From VAXT01 sp963850415 (GTDB taxonomy: Bacteria > Actinomycetota > Thermoleophilia > Gaiellales > Gaiellaceae), in the NCBI GenBank assembly GCA_963850415.1, contig CAWKLE010000001.1, positions 62,001-126,000 on the forward strand: a DNA stretch of 64,000 bases, in the 5' to 3' direction. Shown here one piece after another: positions 57,933-64,000 of this stretch (within the stretch, counting starts at the first letter, position 1; every line of letters begins with the position of its first letter). Made by a program: the position numbers and the translations under genes. Below the pieces are notes generated by a model that saw only the letters and a program-made list of their open reading frames with translations, was not told the DNA's origin and searched no databases.

Positions 57933-59351
57933 TCAGCGTCCTGGATGGAAGAGCAAGGCGGAAAACGTCTTCGCGCAGATCGCCAGGTCGACCGTGAGAT
58001 TGCGGTGGCGCAGGTACCAGAGGTCGTACGCGAGCCGGTCGGCCGCGCTCTCGGAGTCCGACGCGTAGTCGCACCGCAGCTGCGCCCAGCCCGTGATGCC
58101 CGGCTTGATCAACACGCGGCGGGCCTGGAACGGAACCGTCGTCTCCAGCATGCGGACGAACTCCGGCCGCTCGGGGCGCGGGCCGACGATCGACATCTCG
58201 CCCTTGAGCACGTTCCACAGCTGCGGCAGCTCGTCGAGATGCGTCCGCCTGAGGAACCGGCCGAACGGAGTCACCCGCGGGTCGTTCTCCTCCGCGTAGA
58301 CGGGTACGCCGGGCGCCTCGGCCGCCTCTTCCATCGTCCGGAACTTGTACATCGTGAAGAGCTCGCCGCCCTCTCCGACACGCACCTGGCGATAGATAAC
58401 GGGGCCGGGAGTTCGACGCACCAGGAGGACGATGAACGGCACGAGCAACGCCGCCAGCAGCATCCCGACGCAGGCGCCGACGATGTCCAGCGCGCGTTTC
58501 GCGAAGCGGCTGTACGTCCGCTGGTGCAGGTGGAGGATGCTCATGAACCAGGCGGAGGTCAGGTGCCGGATCGGGACCCAGCCGAACACGTGCTCGAAGA
58601 AGTGCGTGACCCCGACGACCTTGAAGCCGCTGGACGCAACGTCGAGCAGGGACTCCAGCGCGCGGCCGGAGCCGTTGCCCTCGGTGAGGACGATCAGGTC
58701 CGGGCGCTGCGCCTCGACGATCTCCGAGAGGTCGGCGACCTTGCCGAGGACCGGCACGCCGGTGTCGGACCCCCTGGCCGTGTCGTCGACGATGCCGACG
58801 ACCCTGAACGGGACGTCCGTCGCGTGCGCGGCGCTGTCCGCGAGGTCCTGCGCCCAGGCGCTCGTCCCGACCACGAGCACGCGCCGTTTGGCGGCGAACT
58901 GCCTGCGCCAGGCTGCTTCCCAGAGCGCGGACAGGCTGAAGACCGAGACGGCCATCAGGGCCAGCGTCGAGAACGTGAGCTCGGGCCCCGGCAGCGGCAG
59001 CCAGAAATTGAGGGCGGAGACCACGACCAGGCCCGTCGAGGCGCCGACGGCAGCAGGGACGGCCGCGCCGAGCGTGAACGGGACCGCGCCGAACGCGTTC
59101 CGCACCATCAGGAACCACACGGCCGCGACCAGCGTCGAGACGACGACGCTCGCCGTGGCCGAGGACAGCTGTCCCAGGGTCAGGAGGAAGACGGGCAGCC
59201 AGATCGTGACTGCGCGGCCGATCTCCGCCACGCGCCTGGCGTCGATCGGCCCGATCAATGTCTGGAAGGGCAGGGTCAGCTGACCCGCATGCGAGCGGAC
59301 CGCGAATTCCCCCGAATCGTGCATGTGTGCCGCCAATGTCCCTCTCTCCAT
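57933..59351 (-). CDS. Polyprenyl-phosphate sugar phosphotransferase (exopolysaccharide initiation)
   Basis: 472 residues. N-terminal helices (about 35-145) with a Rossmann-like linker (RVLVVGTSAWAQDLAD, VVGIVDD), then a C-terminal PF02397 sugar transferase domain: KRALDIVGACVGM, YRQVRVGEGGELFTMYKFRT, DELPQLWNVLKGEMS and VGPRPE. It puts the first sugar-1-phosphate on undecaprenyl phosphate, starting exopolysaccharide or O-antigen units. The ATG at 59351 is used; further starts (TTG, ATG) lie 27-30 bp in. Divergent from the kinase gene. Confidence 0.93.
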   Translation of the reverse strand: MERGTLAAHMHDSGEFAVRSHAGQLTLPFQTLIGPIDARRVAEIGRAVTIWLPVFLLTLGQLSSATASVVVSTLVAAVWFLMVRNAFGAVPFTLGAAVPAAVGASTGLVVVSALNFWLPLPGPELTFSTLALMAVSVFSLSALWEAAWRRQFAAKRRVLVVGTSAWAQDLADSAAHATDVPFRVVGIVDDTARGSDTGVPVLGKVADLSEIVEAQRPDLIVLTEGNGSGRALESLLDVASSGFKVVGVTHFFEHVFGWVPIRHLTSAWFMSILHLHQRTYSRFAKRALDIVGACVGMLLAALLVPFIVLLVRRTPGPVIYRQVRVGEGGELFTMYKFRTMEEAAEAPGVPVYAEENDPRVTPFGRFLRRTHLDELPQLWNVLKGEMSIVGPRPERPEFVRMLETTVPFQARRVLIKPGITGWAQLRCDYASDSESAADRLAYDLWYLRHRNLTVDLAICAKTFSALLFHPGR

Positions 59352-59418
59352 GGACTCATATACCCAGGCGACCTGGCGATGAGCCCTTGCCTCGAGAGGC
59401 AACGAGTTCCATTCTTGT

Positions 59419-59976
59419 GTGGTGAAGCGCGTCGCGATCCTCGGTTCGGCAGGCGCGGGCAAGTCGTGGCTCGCGCGGCAGCTCGCAGAGATCCTCGGGG
59501 TGCCGGTCGTCCATCTCGACCGGCTCTACTGGAAGCCGGGGTGGGTGCCGACGCCCGATCCGGAGTGGCAGGCGATCCAGCTCCGCGAGCTCGAGCGCGA
59601 CGCATGGATCGCCGACGGGATCCAGGAGGGGCGGGCCTTTCCGAGGCCCTGGCTCGACGCCGCGGACACGATCGTGTTCATCGACGCCTCGCCGCTCGCC
59701 TGCGTCTGGCGGGTGACCAGGCGGAGGCTGGACTCGAGCGACGGCCCGGAGATGCCCGCCGACTGCAAGCCGGCCCCGCTCTACCGGGCTTTTCCCAGAT
59801 TTCTCCGCTTTCTCTGGGTGTACCGGAGGCTCGTGCGCCCGGAAGTGCTCGCCGATCTCGCCGGCCGTGGGCCCGAGCAGCAGGTTTCCGTCCTCCGCAG
59901 TGCTGAGGACGTGCAGAGATTTCTCGCCGGCGCGAAGGCTCAACGAGCCCCGCTCGGGGAATCTCTATTGACGTGA
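59419..59976 (+). CDS. P-loop small-molecule kinase, adenylate kinase/FlaR-like
   Basis: 185 residues. Walker A GSAGAGKSW, then VVHLDRLYWKPGW, the Asp-rich TIVFIDASPL and RRRLDSSDG, typical of topology-modulation (FlaR)-type nucleotide or sugar kinases. Substrate unknown; the exopolysaccharide neighbourhood suggests an accessory role. GTG at 59419 or 59422. Its stop overlaps the next gene (GTGA). Confidence 0.85.
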   Translation: MVKRVAILGSAGAGKSWLARQLAEILGVPVVHLDRLYWKPGWVPTPDPEWQAIQLRELERDAWIADGIQEGRAFPRPWLDAADTIVFIDASPLACVWRVTRRRLDSSDGPEMPADCKPAPLYRAFPRFLRFLWVYRRLVRPEVLADLAGRGPEQQVSVLRSAEDVQRFLAGAKAQRAPLGESLLT

Positions 59977-61127
59977 CCGCTAGCCCTGGCGTGAGGTTCG
60001 AGACGGTCTCCACGGCGGAAGGATTCGCGGCCCTCGCCGACTCGTGGGACGACCTCGTCCGCGCGCTGCCGCGGCCGAGCGCCCAGCTTCTGCACGCGTG
60101 GCTGCTCACCTGGTGGCGGCACTTCGACGAGGACAGCGAGCTCGCCGTTCAGGTTGCGTACCGCGGCGACGAGCTGATCGGCGCGCTCCCGCTCTGCGTT
60201 CGGCACCGGAGGGGCCTCGACGTCCTCACGTTCCTCGGTGCTGAGCACGTCACCCTCGCCGACCTGCTCCTCGCCGAAGGCGAGCAAGACGCGATCGGCG
60301 CCGAGCTCGCCGCGCGGGCGATGGCGACGAAGCACGACTACGCGGACTTCCACGGGCTGCCCGGGCCGAGCCGCCTCACGAAGGCTCTCGGGTCCTCGCC
60401 GCTCGAGCTGATCGTCCGCGCGGAGGCGCCCGTGCTCGAGCTCGACGGCGTCGACTGGGAGACCTATTACAAGACGCGGCTCTCGTCGAACCAGCGGGCC
60501 CTGCATCGCCGCCGGATGCGGCAGCTGGGCCGCCTCGGGACCTTGGAGACAACCGTCGCGCGGACGCGCGAGGAGCTCGCTTCGGCCCTCGAGGACGCGT
60601 TCGAGCTGCATGCGCTGCGCTGGCGCGGCCGGCCGGACCGTTCCGATTTCGGAACCGAGGCGGGCAAGCAGTTCCACCGGGAGGCCACGGAGCAGCTGGC
60701 CGGGCTCGGCGTGCCGCGGATCGTCACGCTCAAGCTCGACGGGCGGTCGATCGCCTTCGCCTACTACTTCGCGCTCGGGACGACGATGTGCTGCCACCGG
60801 CTCGCCTTCGACCCCGACCTCCAGCGCCTGTCTCCCGGGCTCGTGAACCGGTACGACACCCTGGCCAACGCCTTCGGCGAAGGCGCGACGCGGGTCGAGT
60901 TCTTCGGCGGCATGGAGCGCTACAAGATGGAGCTCACCGACCGGACGGAGCCGCTGCACGAAGGGCTCGGGCTCGCGCACAGCCTCGCGGGCAAGGCCGT
61001 CGTCTCCGCACGGCTGAACTCGGTGCGCCTCCGACGGTTCGTCAAGCGCTCGCCGACGATTCGCCGCTTCTACTACGAGGGGCTCGCACCGGCGCGGCGG
61101 CTCCTCCATCCGGGGCGGAGCTCGTGA
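59973..61127 (+). CDS. CelD/BcsL-like GNAT acyltransferase
   Basis: 384 residues. GNAT fold duplicated around a long central helix; the C-terminal catalytic part contains IAFAYYFALGTTMCCHR and a conserved YDTLANAFGEG then FFGGMERYKMEL. This family (Acetyltransf_6, CelD/BcsL) is common in polysaccharide loci and probably transfers acyl groups to sugars or lipids; exact reaction unknown. GTG start overlaps the kinase stop. Confidence 0.87.
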   Translation: MTASPGVRFETVSTAEGFAALADSWDDLVRALPRPSAQLLHAWLLTWWRHFDEDSELAVQVAYRGDELIGALPLCVRHRRGLDVLTFLGAEHVTLADLLLAEGEQDAIGAELAARAMATKHDYADFHGLPGPSRLTKALGSSPLELIVRAEAPVLELDGVDWETYYKTRLSSNQRALHRRRMRQLGRLGTLETTVARTREELASALEDAFELHALRWRGRPDRSDFGTEAGKQFHREATEQLAGLGVPRIVTLKLDGRSIAFAYYFALGTTMCCHRLAFDPDLQRLSPGLVNRYDTLANAFGEGATRVEFFGGMERYKMELTDRTEPLHEGLGLAHSLAGKAVVSARLNSVRLRRFVKRSPTIRRFYYEGLAPARRLLHPGRSS

Positions 61128-61960
61128 GCGCCGCGTTCTACCTCGCCAAGGCCGGCGGGACGCGGGCGCGCTCGGCGGCCTGGCTGATGCGGACGCGCGG
61201 GCGCCTCGACACGAGCGGACTGCGCATCCTCTTCTACCACCGCGTTGCCGAAGATCGCGACGAGCTCGCCGTCACGCCCGCCGCCTTCACCGAGCAGATG
61301 GACTACCTCGCCTCCGAGGCGTACCGCGTCGTCGACGTCCTGTCCGCGATCGAGCTGCTCGACTCGGGCAAGCCGCTCGCGAGAACCGTCGCCATGACCT
61401 TCGACGACGGCTTCCTCGACCTCGCCGAGCATGCGCTGCCGATCCTGTCGGAGCGCGGTTTCCGGGCGACCGTGTTCGTGGCGCCGGGCGTCACCGACGG
61501 CAGGACGTCCTTCTCGTGGTACCGCGACCGGGAGCAGCCGCCCTTGCTGGCGTGGGAGGACATCCTCGAGCTCGACCGCGACGGGACGCTTCGCTTCGAG
61601 GCGCACTCGCTGACCCATCCGAACCTGCCCCTGCTCGACGCCGCCGCGGCCAGGAACGAGATCGCAGGCTCCAAGCTGGAGCTCGAGAACCATCTCGGCC
61701 GTGTCGTGCGCGCGTTCTCCTACCCGACCGGGCTCTTCGGGAAGCGTGAGCAGCGGATCGCCGCCCAGGCCGGGTACGAGCTCGCCGTCTCGTGCGAGCC
61801 CGGCGTCAACGACCGCTCGACCGATCGTTTCGCCCTCAAGCGGCGCCAGGTCGACGCCCGGGACAGCCTGCTCGACTTCAGGGCGAAGCTCGGCGGCGGG
61901 CACGATTCCTCACCGGCGCTCCGCGGGCTCTACCGGCGGCTCCGCTACAGCCCCGGCTAG
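61124..61960 (+). CDS. Polysaccharide deacetylase
   Basis: 278 residues. NodB-type deacetylase with the catalytic/metal Asp pair in MTFDDGF and the metal-binding His motif in HSLTHPN; the C-terminal half (LFGKREQRIAAQAGYE) is typical. It removes acetyl groups from N-acetylhexosamines in exopolysaccharide or cell wall. GTG overlaps the CelD-like stop (GTGA); the end overlaps the convergent GT4 gene by 51 bp. No signal peptide, so a cytoplasmic or assembly-coupled role is likely. Confidence 0.9.
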   Translation: MSAAFYLAKAGGTRARSAAWLMRTRGRLDTSGLRILFYHRVAEDRDELAVTPAAFTEQMDYLASEAYRVVDVLSAIELLDSGKPLARTVAMTFDDGFLDLAEHALPILSERGFRATVFVAPGVTDGRTSFSWYRDREQPPLLAWEDILELDRDGTLRFEAHSLTHPNLPLLDAAAARNEIAGSKLELENHLGRVVRAFSYPTGLFGKREQRIAAQAGYELAVSCEPGVNDRSTDRFALKRRQVDARDSLLDFRAKLGGGHDSSPALRGLYRRLRYSPG

Positions 61961-63067
61961 TAGAAGCTGCCGATGGTAGAGCTCCACGTGAGCCCGGCGG
62001 AACTCGGCGAGGTCGAAGGAGTCCTCGGCGCGGGCGCGCCCTGCGGCACCGAGCCTCTGCCGAAGCTCGCGATCGTCGAGGAGACGGCCGAGGGCGTCGG
62101 CGAGCGCAGCCGGGTCTCCGGGCGGGACGAGCATCCCGGTCTCGCCGTCGACGACGAGCTCGGCGAGCCCGCCGACGTGGGATGCAACGACCGGCAGCTC
62201 GGCGGCCATCGCCTCGAGCACCGAGACCGGCAGTCCCTCGGAGCGGCTCGAGAGCACGAAGACGTCGGAGCCGGCGAGGAGGTCCGGCACGTCGCTCCGC
62301 TCGCCCGCCAGCTGTACGCGCTCCTCGAGACCGAGCCGCCGGATCTCGGCCGTCACCTCCTCGCGATCTGGCCCGTCCCCGACGAGCAGAGTCTCGAACG
62401 CTCGATCAGGCAATGCGGCCAGGGCGCGCACGAGCGTCAGGAAGTCCTTTGGCGCCTTCAAGCGCCCGACCGCGATCAGCCTCGGCACGGGCCGGTCGTG
62501 GCGCGATCGCGGGGCCGCGGCGACGTCGACCGCGTTGTGGATCACGACGCTCCGCTCAGGCCTGCACGTCCGCGCGTCGAGCCCGGCCGCGAGCTCCTGC
62601 TCGGAGACGCAGATCGTGACGGTCGTCAGCGGGGACATCAGCCGGTCGGAGACGCGGTAGAGGAGCGACGACAGGCCGGAGTAGGCGGAGAACGCCCACC
62701 CGTGAACCGTGAAGAACCGGACCGGGACCCGGGTCGCGGTCGCGGCCACGCGGCCGAGGATTCCCGCCTTCGAGCTGCTGGCGTGCACGACCTGGGGCCG
62801 CTCGCGGCGGAAGAGCCGGATCAGCTCGACGAGCCCGGCCAGGTCGCGCAGCGGACGGATCGGCCGCCGCACGTGCTCGAGCGAGACGAAGCGCGCACCC
62901 GCACGAGCCGCCGCCTCGCGGAGCGGGCCCTCCCCGTGTGCTGCGAGCACCACGTCGTACCGCTCGGCCAGCGCCGGCAGCAGCGCGGCCACGTAGGACT
63001 GGGCGCCGCCGACCTCGGCCAGTGTGATCACCAGCAGCACTCGTGGACGCGGAGTCGCGTCCGGCAT
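61910..63067 (-). CDS. GT4-family glycosyltransferase
   Basis: 385 residues. GT-B fold: N-terminal VLLVITLAEVGGAQSYV, FTVHGWAFS, hinge VAVGRLKAPKD and the donor-binding E-x7-E motif SEGLPVSVLEAMAAE. Transfers sugars to lipid-linked precursors in the exopolysaccharide locus. Alone on the minus strand; divergent from the O-antigen ligase gene with 17 bp between starts. Confidence 0.92.
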   Translation of the reverse strand: MPDATPRPRVLLVITLAEVGGAQSYVAALLPALAERYDVVLAAHGEGPLREAAARAGARFVSLEHVRRPIRPLRDLAGLVELIRLFRRERPQVVHASSSKAGILGRVAATATRVPVRFFTVHGWAFSAYSGLSSLLYRVSDRLMSPLTTVTICVSEQELAAGLDARTCRPERSVVIHNAVDVAAAPRSRHDRPVPRLIAVGRLKAPKDFLTLVRALAALPDRAFETLLVGDGPDREEVTAEIRRLGLEERVQLAGERSDVPDLLAGSDVFVLSSRSEGLPVSVLEAMAAELPVVASHVGGLAELVVDGETGMLVPPGDPAALADALGRLLDDRELRQRLGAAGRARAEDSFDLAEFRRAHVELYHRQLLLAGAVAEPPVEPAERR

Positions 63068-63084
63068 GGCGCGGAAGGGTACAT

Positions 63085-64000
63085 GTGAGCACGGCGCACC
63101 CAGCCCTAGCCCACGGGCCCGGCGACCTCGGCACGCGCAGCGTGGGCCGGCTCGCAGCCGCCGCCGGCCTGCTCCTGTTCGCGGTCGCGACGGGAGTCGC
63201 CCTCTCCAAGCATCCGCTGCCGATGACGCTGGTCCTCGCCTTCGGGGTCGGGCTCCTCGGCACGCTCGCCCTCGTCCTCGCCCGCTACGACGCCGCCGTC
63301 GCGCTCGGCGTCTTCTTGCTCGCCGCGGTCCGCATCGAGCCGGCCCCGGCCGACCTGATCCTGTGCGTCGTGATCGCCGTCGCGCTCGTGACCGGGAGGT
63401 TCTACATCCGCCGGGTGCCGCTGATCGTGGTCGTCCTGCTCGGCATCTTCCTCGCGCTCAACATGCTCGCTTCCGTCGAGCTGATCGACCTCGGTCGCGG
63501 AGTGACGTTCTTCGCGATCACGCTCTACCTGGTCGTCTTCGCGTTCTGGCTGACGGGCTACGTCCGTTCCACACGCACGGCCCGGGTCGTGCTGCGCGCC
63601 TACATCGCGGCCGCAGTCTTTTCGGCGGCGATCGCGGTGCTCGCGCTCTACGTGGCGTTCCCCGGCCACCAGTACCTCGTCTTCGGCCCGCGCGCCATGG
63701 GCCTGTTCAAGGACCCGAACGTGCTCGGGCCGTTCCTCGTGCCCGCCGCCCTGATGCTGCTCGAGGAGACGATCGCCCCGCGCCTGCTCCGCGCGCGCCT
63801 GGCCACGAAGCTCGTGATGCTCTCGATCCTGACGGTCGGGATCCTGTTCGCCTTCTCGCGAGCGGCCTGGCTGAATTTCGTGCTCGGCGCGTTCGTCATG
63901 TTCTGCGTGCTCTCCCTGCGCCGGGGTGGAGGACGCAGAGCGGTGACCTTCGTCGTCGTCGGCATCTCGGCCGCATCCGTGCTCTTCGCGGCGCTCGCGC
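63085..64000 (+). CDS. O-antigen ligase/polymerase-like membrane protein (cut by window end)
   Basis: 305 residues visible; no stop before the window edge. GTG at 63085 starts a protein with many membrane helices and the family segment RAMGLFKDPNVLGPFLVPAAL followed by AFSRAAWLN, the fingerprint of Wzy/WaaL-type O-antigen ligases and polymerases that join lipid-linked sugar chains. It completes the exopolysaccharide locus with the phosphotransferase, GT4 enzyme and deacetylase. Confidence 0.85.
   Translation, partial: MSTAHPALAHGPGDLGTRSVGRLAAAAGLLLFAVATGVALSKHPLPMTLVLAFGVGLLGTLALVLARYDAAVALGVFLLAAVRIEPAPADLILCVVIAVALVTGRFYIRRVPLIVVVLLGIFLALNMLASVELIDLGRGVTFFAITLYLVVFAFWLTGYVRSTRTARVVLRAYIAAAVFSAAIAVLALYVAFPGHQYLVFGPRAMGLFKDPNVLGPFLVPAALMLLEETIAPRLLRARLATKLVMLSILTVGILFAFSRAAWLNFVLGAFVMFCVLSLRRGGGRRAVTFVVVGISAASVLFAALA

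Overview
The window is 64 kb of high-G+C chromosomal DNA, with G or C at most third codon positions. It looks like a deep-branching actinobacterium, most likely class Thermoleophilia (Gaiellales/Solirubrobacterales type) or a close relative. That placement is an inference from gene content: a CarD regulator, a SigH-type sigma factor in a gltX-cysS-rlmB-yacP block, a class-E (HdrB-like) succinate dehydrogenase, a CitA-type citrate synthase, an F420-reductase-like protein, tandem Xer recombinases and many GTG/TTG or leaderless starts. I saw no insertion sequence, prophage, CRISPR array or rRNA. One tRNA is present (tRNA-Thr, anticodon UGU).

Layout. 0-5.4 kb: recR, lysC, asd, then a GNAT protein, a metallophosphoesterase and an alpha/beta hydrolase. 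5.4-30 kb: a central-metabolism district. It holds sdhA-lipoprotein-sdhB-sdhE, ATP-type pckA, gltA, icd, mdh and sucC-methyltransferase-sucD. Set among these are a secreted PASTA protein, a 1260-residue BTAD/cyclase/ATPase/TPR regulator, a tandem xerC/xerD pair, an SDR, a PDZ-Lon membrane protease, LapA and an aminotransferase. 30-41.5 kb: an acidic peptide plus JmjC oxygenase, a sucrase/ferredoxin-like protein, the biotin carboxylase-BCCP and carboxyltransferase subunits of an acyl-CoA carboxylase with a possible epsilon-like ORF, pgsA, an NlpC/P60 hydrolase, a GGDEF/HD-GYP protein, a gamma-synthase-like PLP enzyme and an ABC-F protein.

41.5-55 kb (mainly minus strand): radA, carD, ispD, ispF, gltX, cysS, rlmB, yacP, sigH and tRNA-Thr. 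This resembles the radA-ispDF-gltX-cysS-rlmB-yacP-sigH order of Firmicutes, here interrupted by a two-component system, mutY, an aminopeptidase and acetyltransferases. 55-64 kb: NfeD/stomatin, a DMT transporter, a GFA-fold protein, then an exopolysaccharide locus. That locus has a phosphoglycosyltransferase, a P-loop kinase, a CelD-like acyltransferase, a polysaccharide deacetylase, a GT4 glycosyltransferase and the 5' part of an O-antigen ligase cut by the window edge.

Many genes overlap by 1-8 bp (ATGA/GTGA/TTGA), so translational coupling is probably widespread. The most interesting signals are: a 422-bp gene-free region with its own terminator, promoter-like hexamers and nested helices (candidate non-coding RNA); small genes with convincing ribosome-binding sites (28, 37 and 63 residues) or gene overlap (51 residues); a dinucleotide-slip frameshift in rlmB; a JmjC gene with no canonical start; a lipoprotein inside the sdh operon; and a very compact glutamyl-tRNA synthetase.
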